64,000 bases of DNA from Macrotrachela quadricornifera (Eukaryota > Rotifera > Eurotatoria > Philodinida > Philodinidae), in the NCBI GenBank assembly GCA_022393335.1, contig JAJEKB010021311.1, positions 320,963-384,962 of the forward strand. Direction: 5' to 3'. Shown here in pieces: positions 36,800 through 48,611 of this stretch. The position numbers and the translations under genes are program-made. The notes under the pieces were generated by a model, which was not told the origin of the DNA, searched no databases, and saw only the letters and a program-made list of their open reading frames with translations. Every line of letters begins with the position of its first letter. Positions within the stretch are counted from its first letter, which is position 1.

Positions 36800-39700
36800 A
36801 AATACCAAAAAGATGCTCTCACTAGATTTAATAATGACATCGAAATAATATAATGCTTACAAAGAAATTATCCTAAAATAATGTTTCATTCAATTAGAAA
36901 TCAGATATTCTTAATTGATATAATAATGCTATAGAAATCAAATAATACCAAAGATCGAATTATTCTAAACTCATGATTAAATTCAAATAGAAATTCAATG
37001 TAGTTAATAAACTAAACAATGATATCGAAATGAGATAATATTCAGAATGAAATTAAAAAAAAATTAAATTTCAATTGAACTAGAAACTGAATGTTGTTCA
37101 TAGACTTGATAGTTACATCGAAAACGAATAATATACACCATCATGAAATTAGTCTAAACACATGTTTCAATTAAATTTGAAATCGGACGTAGTTCAAACA
37201 ATTAAAAATAACATCGAAATCAGATAACACTAAAGATGAAATCACTCTAAAATCATGTATGAACTTAATTAGAAATTCGACGTTGTTGATAAATTTAATA
37301 ATGACATCAAAATAACATAATGCTTACAAAGAAATTATCCTAAAATAATGTTTCATTCAATTAGAAATCAGATGTTCTTAATTGATATAATAATACTAGA
37401 GAAATCAAATAATACCAACGATCAAATTATTCTAAACTCATGATTGAATTCAAATAGAAATTCAATGTAGTTAATAAACTAAACAATGATATCGAAATGA
37501 GATAATATTCAGAATGAAATTAAAAAAGAATTAAATTTCAATTGAACTAGAAACTGAACGTTGTTCATAGACTTGATAGTTACATCGAAAACGAATAATA
37601 TAAACCATGAAATTATTCAAAAATTATGTTTGAATTGAATTAGAAATTCGATTTTGTTGATAAATTTAATAATGACATCAAAATCAAATAATACACATCA
37701 TGAAATTAGTCTAAACACATGTTTCAATTAAATTTGAAATCGGACGTAGTTCAAACAATTAAAAATAACATCGAAATCAGATAACACTAAAGATGAAATC
37801 ATTCTAAAATCATGTATGAACTTAATTAGAAATTCGACGTTGTTGATAAATTTAATAATGACATCGAAATAACATAATGCTTATCAAGAAATTATTCTAA
37901 AATCATGATTCAAAAGAATTAGAAATTCCATGTTGTACTTTGACTTAACAATAACACCGAAGCCAACTAACATTCAGTATGAAATTATTCTAAAATCATA
38001 CTTGAATTGAATAAAAAATTGCATGTTGTTGCTTGATATAATAATGAAATTGAAATCCACTAATACTCAGTAGCATAGCACCAATCTAAAATTATGTTTC
38101 AATTAAATTAGAAATTGTATGTTTTTGATAAAATTAATAATCACATCTAAATCCTAAAATATTCACCAAGAGATTATTGTAAAATCATGTTGAAATTGAA
38201 TTAGAAATTGTATATTGTTAATAGATTTCATAATGAAATCGAAATCACATAATACATATTATGAAATTATTCTAAAATCATGTTTCAAGTAGATTAGAAA
38301 TTTCATGTTGTTGATGGATATAATAATCATATCTAAAACGGAGACTACTAAATACGAAATTATTCGAAAATCAGGCTTGAATGGAATTAGAAATTGGATA
38401 TTGCTGATGGATTTAATAATAAGATCGAAATCAGAAAATACTAAACATGAAATTTTTCTAAAATCAGGTTTGCATTAGATTGGAAATTGAATCTGGTTGA
38501 TATATTTAATAATGACACCGAAATTGGAAAATAGTAAAGATTAAATTATTCCAAAATCATGTTTCAATTGAATTCAAAATTCGATATTGTAGATAAAGTT
38601 AATAAAAACAACGAAATTAAATATTATTCACGACCATGAAATTCTTCTACAATTATGTTTGAGTTGAATTAGAAATTAAGTGTTGTCAATAGATTCAATA
38701 AAAACAACGAAATCAAATTATATCAATGATGAAATTATTCTAAAATTATGTTAGAATTAAATTAGAAATGAAATTCGATGTTATTGATAGATATCATAAT
38801 GACATCGGCATCAACTAATGCTGACTATAGAATTACTCTAAAACCATGTTTGAGTTGAATTAGAAATTGAACGTTGTCGATAGATTTAACAATGACACCG
38901 AAATCCGATAATACTAACAATTCAATTGTTCGAAAATTTTCCAAGAAATAAATTTAAACTTCAGTCTTGTTAATAGATTTAATAATCATCTCGAAAGTAA
39001 ACAATACTAACAATGAAATTATTCTACAATCATGTTTGAATTGAATTAAATATTGGATGTTGTTCATAGATTAATAATGATATCGAATGCAAAGAATAGT
39101 AACTATAAAATTATTCGACAAGCATGTTTGAATTCAATTGGAAATAGGACATTTTTCGTCAATTAAATAATGACATCGAAATCAACTAATACCAAGGATG
39201 AAATTATTCTAAAAGCATGTTTGAATTAAATTAAAACTTGTATCATGTTGATAGATTTAATAATGACATCGACATCAAAAAATACAAAGCATATAACTAT
39301 TTTAAAATCACCTTTGAATTGAGATACAAATTAGTTGTTGCGGATAGATTTAATAATTACATAGAAAACATATAATATAAAGGATGAAATTATCCTAAGA
39401 TCATATTTGAAATACATTAGAAATTCGATCTTATTAATAGATTTAATAGTGACATCGAAACCAAATAATATCAAGCATGAAATTATTCTCAAATCATATT
39501 TGAATTGAATTGGAAATTGAATATTATTGATCAATTCAATAATCAGATCGAAATTAAACAGTACACATGATAAAATTATTATCAAATCATGTTTAGATGA
39601 AATTAGAAATTCCATTTTCTTGATAGATTTAATAATAACGTTATAATCAAATAATATCAAACATGAAATTAGTCTAATATCTTATTTCAATTAAATTAAA

Positions 39701-42700
39701 AATTCGATTTTTGTTGGTAGATTTAAAAATGATATCAAGATCAAATAATACTGAATATTTAATTATTCAAAACTCAGATTTGAATTGAACAAGAAATTGA
39801 ATGTTGTTGATAGTTTTAATAATGACATACATATCAAACAATATTAATAAAGAAATCATTTTAAAATAATGTTTCAATTAGAACGAAAATCGGAGATTGT
39901 TTATAGAATTAATAATGACATGAAGATTGCACAATTACAATAATGAAATCTTTCTAAAATAATGTTTGAATTAAAATGGAAATCGGATATCTTTTATAGA
40001 TTAAATAATAACATCAAAATTGGAAAATGCGAAAGATGAAACTATGCTAAGATCATGTGTAAGTTGAATTAGAAATTTAATGTTGTAGATAGAGTTAATA
40101 ATGATATCAAAATGAAATACTACTCATAATAATCCTATTCTAAATTCATTTTCTAATTGAATTATAAATTGAATACGATAGATAGATTTCATAATCATAA
40201 CGAAATTAAATCGTAGTCATCACGAATTTATTCTAAAATCTTATTGAAAATAAATATAGAATCGAATGTTATTAATTAATTTAATAATAACACCGAATCA
40301 AAATAATGCACATTATGAAAGAATTTTAAAAACATGTTTCAATTGACTTTAAAATAGTATGCTTTTGATTGATTTAATAATAACAATGAAATCAAATAAT
40401 AATAAGAATGAAAATGACGATAAAATAATTCTAAAATTATATTTTAATTCAATTACAAATCCCATCGAATTGAGCGATTTAAGGAGGATGTTGAAAACAA
40501 ATAATGCCAAGGATCAAACTATTCTACAATGAGATTGAAACTGAATTAGAAATTGGAGGTTGTTCACAGATTTAATCATGACATCGAAATTATCTATTAC
40601 ATAGTATGAAATGATCCTTAAATCATCTATGAATTCAATTAGAAATTGTATATTGTTAATAGATTTAAAAATGAGATAGAAATCATATAATACATATCAT
40701 GAAATTATTCTAAAATTATAGTTAAATTGAATTAGAAATATCGATGTTGTTGATGGATTTAATAATAACATGGAAATGAAATAATACTCACGATGAAGTT
40801 ATTCTAAAATTATGTTTTCTATCGAAATAGAAATTGGATATTGTTGATGAATTTAATAATAAGATCGAAATCAGAAAATACTAAATATAAAATTATTCTA
40901 AAATCAGGTTTACATTAGATTCGAAATTGGATGTGGTTGATATATTCAATGATGACACCGAAATTGGAAAATACTAACAAATAAACTATTCCAAAATTAT
41001 GTTTCAATTGAAGTAGAAATTGAATTTTGGAAATAAAGTTAATAAAGATATCAAAATTAAATATTATTCATAATAATAGTATTCCCAAATACATTTTCGA
41101 ATTGATTTAAAAATTGTCTATTATAGATAAATTTCATAATGACATCGGTATCAAATTATGCTTATAATGAAATTGTTCTAAGATCATATTCGAAATAAAT
41201 TAGAAATTATATATGTAGTCTGTAGGTTTTATAATGATATCGAAATGAAATAATACACATCATGAAATTATTCTAAAATCATGTTTTAGTTAAATTAAAA
41301 ATGGGATACTGTGAAATGAGTTAATAAAGACATCATGGTGAAATGATACTAACGATGAAATTATTCTAAAATAATATTTTAATTGAATTGAAAATTGAAT
41401 CTTTTTGATAAGATTTAATAATCACATCCAAATCAAATAATAATTAAAATAAAATTATTCTTAAATAATCTATGAATTGAATTAGAAATTAAGTGTTGTT
41501 GATAGATTGAATAATGGCATCGAAATTAATTAATATTCAATATGAAATAATTCTTCAATCATGTTTGAATTGGATTCGAAATTTGATGCTATTGTCAGAT
41601 TGAATTGATGATATTGAATTCAAATAATAGTAAAGATGAAGTTATTCTTACATCATGTTTGTATTGAATTTTTAATTGTATCTTGTTGATGATTTTAATT
41701 ATGATATCGAAATCAAATAATAGGCACCATAAAACTATTCTCAATTATGTTTGAATTGAGTTAGAAATTCAATATTGTTGATAAATTTAATAATGTGATC
41801 GAAATCAAATAATACTCACAATAAAGTTATTCTTCAATTATGTTTGAATTGAATTTTAAATTCTATGTCGTTTTTAGATTTGAAAATGATATCAAAATCA
41901 AATTGTACTTACCATGGAATGAGTCTAAAATCATGTGTTTGAATTTAATCAAGAATTGGATGTTTTTGATAGATTTCATAATAATATGAAAATCAAGGAA
42001 TGCTGATAATGAAATTATTGTAAAATGATGTTTTAATTAAATCAGAATGTAGATACTGTCGATAGATTTAATATTGATATCGAAATGAAATAGTATCCAC
42101 TAGTATGAAATTTTTCTAAGATTATGTTTGAATTGAATTATGAATTTGATCTTGTTGAGAGATTGAATATTGACATAAAAAGTAAATAGTATTCATCATA
42201 GAATGATTCGAAAATAATTTTGAATTGAATATGAAATTGTATGACGTTAATAGATTTAACAATGAGTGTAAATTCGAATAATCATCACCATTAAATTATT
42301 CTAAATCATGTTTGAATTAAATTAAAAATTGAATATTGTAGATTGATTTCACAATGACATTGATATCAACTAATACTGAACATAGAATTACTCTAAAATT
42401 ATATTTGAATTGAATTAGAAATTGAATATTATTGATAGATTAAATAATGATATCGAAATTTAATAATGTTAAATATGAAATTATTGGAAAATCATATTTG
42501 AATTTAATTAGAATGTGAATCTTGTTTAGAGATTTGAAAATCATATGGAAATGAAATACTACTTAATATGAAATTATTTTAAAATCATATTTAAATTCAA
42601 TTAGAAATTATATGTTGTTGATAGATCTAATAATGACATTGATATCAAATAATACTCACGATGAAATTGTTGTATGATTATGTTTGAAATAAATTATGAA

Positions 42701-43730
42701 TTGAATATTTTTCATATATTCATTAATGACATTGAAATTAAATAGTACTTATCATTCAATGATTCGAAAATCATGTTTGAATTGAATTAAGAATTGTGTT
42801 TTGTTGATATATTTGATAATCATATGGAATTGAAATAATGCTCAAGATGAAATTAATCTGAAATTATATTTAGGTTGAACTATAAATTGGATGTTTTTTA
42901 AATGATTTAATAATGATATCGATATGAAATAATACTTATCATGTAATGAATGGAAAATTATATTTGAGTTGAATTAAAAATTCAATGTTATTCTTAAATT
43001 GAATAATGACATTGAATTTAAATAATACTAAGTATGAAAATTTTCGATAGTCATATTTAAATTGTATTATAAATTAGATGTTATTGATAGATTTATTAAT
43101 GACATCAAAATTAAATAATACTTATCATACAATGATTCGAAAATTATGTTTGAATTGAATTAGGAATTGTATGTTGTTGATATATTTCATAATGACAATG
43201 AAATCAAGTTATGCTCACCATGAAATTATTCAAAAATGATGTTTTAATAAAATTTGAAATTAGATATTGTTGATAGATTTAATAATGATGTTGATATTAA
43301 CTAATACTCATAATGAAATTATTCTAAGATAATGAATGAATTGAATTAGATTTTGGATGTTGATTATAGATTTAATAATTGCATTGAAATTAAATTATAC
43401 TCAAGATTGAATTATTCTAAAATCATTTTTAAATTGAATTAGTATTTGGATGTTGTTGATGGATTTAATAATGAGATAGTAATCAAATTATGATAACCAT
43501 GAAATTATTCTAAAATCATGTTTGAATTGATTTAGAACTTTTATGTTTTTGATAGATTTAATAATGTCATCGAGATGATATAAGAGGAAAGATGAAATTA
43601 TTCTAAAATCATGTTTGAATTGCATTAGAAATTGTGTATTGTGAATGGATTTAACAATGATGTCGAATTAGAATAATTGTTACCATAATAAAACTATTCT
43701 AAAAACATGTTTGAATTTATTTCGTAACTT
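36800..43730. repeat. ~7-kb satellite array, ~93-bp AT-rich monomer
   Basis: About 74 head-to-tail copies of a diverged monomer of about 93 bp are present. Consensus words in order: GAAATTATTCTAAAATCATG, TTTGAATTGAATTAGAAATT, GGATGTTGTTGATAGATTTA, ATAATGACATCGAAATCAAA and TAATACTCACCAT. Copies differ by many substitutions and small indels, so this is an old array. Higher-order structure is visible (separate entry). There are no long open frames except accidental ones, such as 39331-39660 (minus), where 93 bp equals 31 codons and the monomer stays open. The right edge is abrupt near 43730. No transposon termini were seen at either edge. Confidence 0.9.
36840..37870. repeat. Higher-order repeat pair inside the satellite (5-mer and 6-mer)
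   Basis: The block starting TAATGCTTACAAAGAAATTATCC at 36851 recurs almost unchanged at 37318, an offset of 467 bp (five monomers). Further along, the block CATGTTTCAATTAAATTTGAAATCGG at 37161 recurs at 37718, an offset of 557 bp (six monomers). The second copy therefore contains one extra monomer (about 37605-37695). Similarity between these copies is far higher than between adjacent monomers, showing recent block duplication. Confidence 0.85.
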
Positions 43731-46108
43731 TATGCTCTCGGTAGAGATGAATTGTTATGATAGTAGGTTAGTTAGTAAGTCTATTTTTGTCGTTTTCTGA
43801 AAAGTGATAAAGTTATTACAGTAGAAATTTTATTTTTGCTTTAGGTTTAGTTTTTGTGGTTGCAACAGATAGAGTGCTTATAACCTTTGGAGGAAATTAT
43901 TTTAACAGAAAATGTTTTTCAGTGAAAAAGTTTCCAAATTGAAGTTTCAAGTGAAGAGAGAAATAAATCGTCTAGATCATTCTTTATAACAATGTAGTAT
44001 AAATGTTGTTTTTTTTTATGAGTGAATATAACTTTTCTTTTGATATGTGAGATTGTTTTTCTGCGTAGAATAATAGCATTGATTGTATAGATTTTAATTG
44101 GAATATGATCGGTGGATAGAATTGTGTTAGACAGATTACTGGTCGACTCATGGTGATGTGCATCTATACTTTGTGTCTCCAGTAGTTTCATGCCAAATTC
44201 TGAATCTGTTTGCACTGGGCTGTCTGAAGAGGAATTCAACTTTTGATTGTGTTATGAAGTTATTTGTTGTAGAAATTCGGTTTTGATTATGATGAAGTCT
44301 CTACGTTTTTCTTGTTTTATTTATTTACAATCAAATCCTCGAGTGAAATGATGACTATGGATCTAATATTGTCAGGAATTCCTGAAAGACACAGATAGAT
44401 CACAATGATCCAACGTGGGAGGGAAGAAATATAGATCAAAACAGATTGCATTCATATTCACTATCGGATTAACTTTGTTGGACTTGGTCAGCGAAAAAAA
44501 GCAATGGAGAGGTATTTTTCTTGCAGATAGCTTCATGGCAATGTGAGGTAGTTACTCTAATATTTTCTTGTCATGTCTGTTGAATAATCATATATTGTTC
44601 GTGTAACTGAATCAGATGGAAACGTCAAGACATGGTCAGAAATGGAACGATCCGCCTTTCATTGTACTTTTCGATTATTTTTTTGAGGGATCGATGATGA
44701 CGAATAAAAGTTGAAATATGAAACAGTATCGATGTGCAATTCTCGTGACTATTCGCATCTGAACAAGATTATCGACTTCTGTATGTTCGAAGAGACAACG
44801 ATTTGTTTTTTATCAGCATCAATTGTTGTGGGAAAAAGCAATCTCTTGTCTTTTCTCAATAGTTCGATGGTTATCAATCGTCTTTAATTTACTAAAGGAG
44901 GTTTATAAAGAAAAAAAACGGTAGAACAAAAGACGGACCAACTCAATTATGAAGCATGCCTCTGTGTTTGTTTAGATCAAGTCCTTCGATTCGTGAGGGA
45001 CTGCTTGTGGATAGGGTTACATCTATATTTTCATTCACTTGGTTCTTTGATGCATTGAAAATCGTCGTTTTCAACGTCTACTCGTCGTGTTGTCTGAAAA
45101 GTCAAAAATTAAATCGCTAGAAGTTTTGAGCTTATCAAAAGGATTCTTTTGAATGTTCAATTTAGTTCTAAACGAACCAGATGTCGCCACAGAGACGACA
45201 AAGGAATATAAAATAGCTTTAAAACGTTGTAGCCAATTTGAGATCCACTATTATTCAAAATTGTGGAAATTATTAGTATATCAAATAATTCAGTGGAACA
45301 AGCACTGATACTGGTAGATTGAAGCGAAGTGCTTTTGAAAAGATTAATCTTGTCATAAGGTGATTCTTTCATTAATATTTGAAACATAATCGATAGAAAT
45401 GGATATGAGAATGAATGTTTTAGCATTGAAGATTCTATCGAATACAATTGATTTGACTTATACTGAACATTTCGCCAAGATTTAAGTTTGATAATTCTCC
45501 TCATCCATCAAGAGTAATTGTTGCCAGACTATGTCTGAAGACCGTATAGTGTTTTTCGATATAGTTTTATTTAGATATCAAATATTCCAACAAGTAGAAA
45601 ACTTCAGAAAAGAAACTGTATTTTGTATACGGAAAAGTTTCTCATTCAATCAGAAATATATTTGTTTTAACTGAAACTCGAATGGATACGTGTTTTGAAC
45701 AGATTACAGAAAATCAAAAAGACCACTTCATCTAGAGAGATATTTGCTCTATTTTGATTCAATTTTATAATTGTCCGAAAAATAAAGATACCGGATCACA
45801 ATAACTACGATTCAAAATATGTACCCTTCGAGAAAGTGGTATATTCAGCTATTCTTAACGGTGTTAAATGAATTTTTGTTGACAGTTACATATGGTATAC
45901 CTTTTTGCAAGACTGTACTAAAGCCCATTCAAGACAAATGATCATATCAAAGTAGATTTACAGTTTTTGATTGAAATGGACTCACGTTTATTGCTACTTT
46001 GAAATAAATCTGACCAATGGTGATTTTGGGACAAAACATGTTAGAAGAAATAGACTTTCGAAGACATGAATTCCTCCTATGAATGGCCCTCGTTACTTCA
46101 ATGAAGCA
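43731..46108. other. Intergenic region between satellite and WWE-ART gene
   Basis: Mostly non-coding. Two minus-strand frames have mildly gene-like composition: 43919-44239 (opens only at TTG; basic, His/Ser-rich) and 45157-45504 (115 aa from an ATG, Ser/Leu-rich). Neither shows a domain or clear splice partners, so neither is called as a gene. Confidence 0.4.
45157..45504 (-). CDS. Hypothetical 115-aa open frame
   Basis: An ATG at 45504 starts a 115-aa frame beginning MRRIIKLKSWRNVQYK, with a Ser-rich centre (STSLQSTSISACSTELF) and a hydrophobic stretch. No known family, signal peptide or clear membrane helix. It may be an exon or chance; listed only because its codon use looks less AT-driven than the surrounding DNA. 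Confidence 0.15.
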   Translation of the reverse strand: MRRIIKLKSWRNVQYKSNQLYSIESSMLKHSFSYPFLSIMFQILMKESPYDKINLFKSTSLQSTSISACSTELFDILIISTILNNSGSQIGYNVLKLFYIPLSSLWRHLVRLELN

Positions 46109-47548
46109 CTATACTGTGAAGGTTCCAATTCGAAAAGTCTTTTTGATGCTCAACGATAGATCTGCTATGATAGAAATAGGAACTTTTTGGAGTAATCTTG
46201 TCATGTGACAAAGATTATGGCAAAATTTATCATACTTACCAGAAAAACGTTGTTTTAGATTCAAATAGATGTTAAGTTTCTTTGTGTCATTGTCAAATTT
46301 CATGCATTTCACAGTGAAACACACACCTGGAGTTATAAGTTCTTCTGCTTCTTCAGGATATTTCGATATTGGACTGAGATCAACGGTAAAAGCGTACTCC
46401 ACTTTCATGATGAATAAGACGTTTCCAAAATGTTCTGCAAGTTTACGATTTCGACTGCATGACGTAAAGGCTTGAAATGAGCGATATTCCCCAGGATGCG
46501 TAAACAAGTCTTGATACGTAGCGATTTGCTCATCTGTCAGTGTGGCACCACGATAAAGCTCTATATTCTCGTTTAGTTTATTGTTGAAGGGATTATCCCA
46601 CAGAAGGAAGCAAAAGGGTCCCAATGTACGAATTTTACTTCGCCATACCTTTTCGTGCTCCTCACTACCTATCAACCTCATGACTTCGTTTAATTTTTTG
46701 TATAAAAATTCTTCCAAGGAATACAGACGAGCACAGCATTTCCAGATTTCCTTGATTCCTTTCGTTTGTTGCATCATCAGTACCGCGGCCATTTCTTCGG
46801 CTACATGTCGTTTTCCTATTAATTTGCCTTCTTCAATGATACCGAGAGCAGCTTTCTCAACAATCATCGGAACGATTGTTTTGTCTTGTGAAGGCAATTG
46901 GTCCACTTCAAGGTTTAGATTTCTTCTTACTTCTATTATGAATGGCGAAACCCAACCATACTGTCCCCCGAAAGGACGTTTCGGAGCAATGGGATCCGGT
47001 ATAAAGCGTTCTTTCCGTAAATGTTTGTCTTCTTTTTTGCACACGAGTCGTTTGATGGGTCTTTGTTTTTTCGCATCGTTGTCGGAGATTTGGACAAAAT
47101 GTTTAAAATCAATAGAGTAACCGTCTATTTTGGCTTGAGTTTGATTAGTTGAAAATGCCTTTTCGATAATGAGATTTTCCATGTCCGAGTAATGACTCCA
47201 TTCAGGTGTCTGCGTCTTCGACCATGGGATTGGATTCGACTGCCATACCCATTGGATGTCTGCGGAAGGTTCAGTAATTGCTTTTTTGTATACTAGTCGT
47301 TTGACGGATCTTTGTTTTGTCGCATCGTCGTCAAAGATTTGAACATAATGTTTAAAATCAATACAGTAACCATTCATTATAACATGAGTTTGGCGTCTTG
47401 AAAATGCTTCTTCGATAACGCGATTATCTTCGTCCGAGTAATCACTCCATTTGGGTGTCTGGTTCTTTGACCATGGATCTGGATTTGACTGCCACATCCA
47501 TTGGATGTGTATGGAAGGTTCAGTAATTGCTGAGGCCTGTTGATTCAT
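46109..47548 (-). CDS. WWE-WWE-ADP-ribosyltransferase fusion protein
   Basis: Start: ATG at 47548. Two tandem WWE domains (about residues 15-86 and 98-169; IQWMWQSNPDPWS and IQWVWQSNPIPWS) are near-copies forming an ~83-residue duplication. WWE folds bind ADP-ribose units or mediate ubiquitination-related contacts. Residues about 225-430 are an R-S-E ADP-ribosyltransferase: Arg333 in ELYRGA, Ser363 in FQAFTSCS, and the ExE pair Glu400/Glu402 in PEEAEELITPG, with helices carrying AARLYS-like and KLNEVMRLI segments upstream. A perfect donor, GTAAGTATG at 46239, and an acceptor at 46165 (CTATCATAG) define a 75-nt in-frame intron. Spliced, the C-terminus reads RFSADLSLSIKKTFRIG (454 aa); unspliced it is 479 aa. 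No signal peptide; likely cytosolic or nuclear. It could write ADP-ribose where it already exists. This domain pair is common in bdelloids. Confidence 0.88.
   Translation of the reverse strand: MNQQASAITEPSIHIQWMWQSNPDPWSKNQTPKWSDYSDEDNRVIEEAFSRRQTHVIMNGYCIDFKHYVQIFDDDATKQRSVKRLVYKKAITEPSADIQWVWQSNPIPWSKTQTPEWSHYSDMENLIIEKAFSTNQTQAKIDGYSIDFKHFVQISDNDAKKQRPIKRLVCKKEDKHLRKERFIPDPIAPKRPFGGQYGWVSPFIIEVRRNLNLEVDQLPSQDKTIVPMIVEKAALGIIEEGKLIGKRHVAEEMAAVLMMQQTKGIKEIWKCCARLYSLEEFLYKKLNEVMRLIGSEEHEKVWRSKIRTLGPFCFLLWDNPFNNKLNENIELYRGATLTDEQIATYQDLFTHPGEYRSFQAFTSCSRNRKLAEHFGNVLFIMKVEYAFTVDLSPISKYPEEAEELITPGVCFTVKCMKFDNDTKKLNIYLNLKQRFSGKYDKFCHNLCHMTRLLQKVPISIIADLSLSIKKTFRIGTFTV
46165..46239 (-). other. 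75-nt in-frame intron of the WWE-ART gene
   Basis: On the minus strand it begins GTAAGTATGA and ends TTTCTATCATAG. Removing it joins TTTTCTG to CAGATCTATC, changing ...RFSGKYDK... to ...RFSADLSL... with the same final stop. Because the length is divisible by three and stop-free, it is invisible to a simple open-frame search. Confidence 0.7.
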
Positions 47549-48079
47549 GACTATGATTTTGTTTGTCTGATATGAAAGTTATGCCTGTTCTTTCTGTAGC
47601 ACTTAGTTGATATTCTTCTTTATCTGAAATCGAAAAGAATAAAGTAGTCTTATGGGATGCGCGAAACTTCTGGTTTTACATCAATTCACAAAATCACATC
47701 ATTCCTCTGCATAGAAATATTGAGAAAAAGTACTTGCGTTCGACGTCAATGTAGATATCTGGTCGCTAGAAAAGCTAGAAACTCCTTGTAACAATCGTGA
47801 AGTATTTGTTAATCTAGCCGTTACCTTTATCTAATCAATAAACCAGTTTTTAGTTTTTTCCAGGGTCTCAAAAACGATTTCCCAGGCTGGAGCGAGTCAA
47901 ATTTTTTGTTCCTGAGCTTAGGACTGAGCAGACCAGGTTGAGTAAAATTGTCTGATCGGCCGATCCGACTTTTAAAATAAAGAATTATATTATTTGTGTA
48001 ACTGACTACGTTTTCTTGATTAACTTATTTAGTGTATCTACAAGAGGGCTCAAAAGTTACCGGACACCTTTTGATTACG
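47549..48079. other. Upstream region of the WWE-ART gene
   Basis: Non-coding. TTTCATATCAG about 19 bases before the ATG could be an acceptor for a 5' UTR intron. No other structure is seen. Confidence 0.4.
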
Positions 48080-48597
48080 AATAACTTTTGATAGGAAGAC
48101 GACAGAGAGCTTCAACTTTCAGTCTCGAAGGGGTCATGTCACTGCGTAGTTCCTTGTATTGATTCAACGATGTCGATTGATCACAAAATGATTAGTTAGT
48201 AGTTTTTGGAAAAACATTGATAGATCTTTTGAGATCATATAGAAGCTTAATTCTAAGAAGTGCACCAGATTTATGCACTCACGATCTACATTCACATTTA
48301 CATTCACAACCTAATTTTGTATCTTGTTTCCTTCGAGAGCTATAGGTACAGCCATAGACAATGGGCGTATGGATATAGGTCATGATTACAAGAATCTAGC
48401 GCACTTCTTAGAATTAAGCTTCTACATGATCTTAAAGGATCTATTAATGTTTTTCCGAAGACCACTAACTGACCATTTTGTGATTAATCAACATTGTTGA
48501 ATAATACATGAAACTATACAGTAACATAGTTTCTTTGAGACTGTGAAAATCGCAGCTCTCTATTGTGTTCCCATCCAAAGTTATTCATAGGCCAAAA
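48080..48597. repeat. Foldback element
   Basis: The left arm (about 48080-48275) and right arm (about 48398-48597) are diverged reverse complements over ~190 bp. Shared blocks are GAATAACTTTTGATAGG / GAATAACTTTGGATGGG, ATCACAAAATG, GGAAAAACATT.ATAGATC and TAGAAGCTTAATTCTAAGAA. The loop is about 120 bp. No protein-coding content; the plus frame at 48563-48811 overlaps the right edge and is not convincing. Confidence 0.75.
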
Positions 48598-48611
48598 TTG
48601 TCGAAGACTTT

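Noticed and set aside
36800..43730. CRISPR-like array
   Set aside because: Repeats are contiguous ~93-bp monomers without unique spacers, in an animal-like genome; this is satellite DNA.
43919..44239. 106-aa minus-strand frame
   Set aside because: It opens only at a TTG and has no domain or splice partner; composition alone is not enough to call it a gene.
46581..47120. 179-aa plus-strand frame, with another at 46269-46475
   Set aside because: Both lie antisense to the WWE-ART coding region, which has clear domains on the minus strand.
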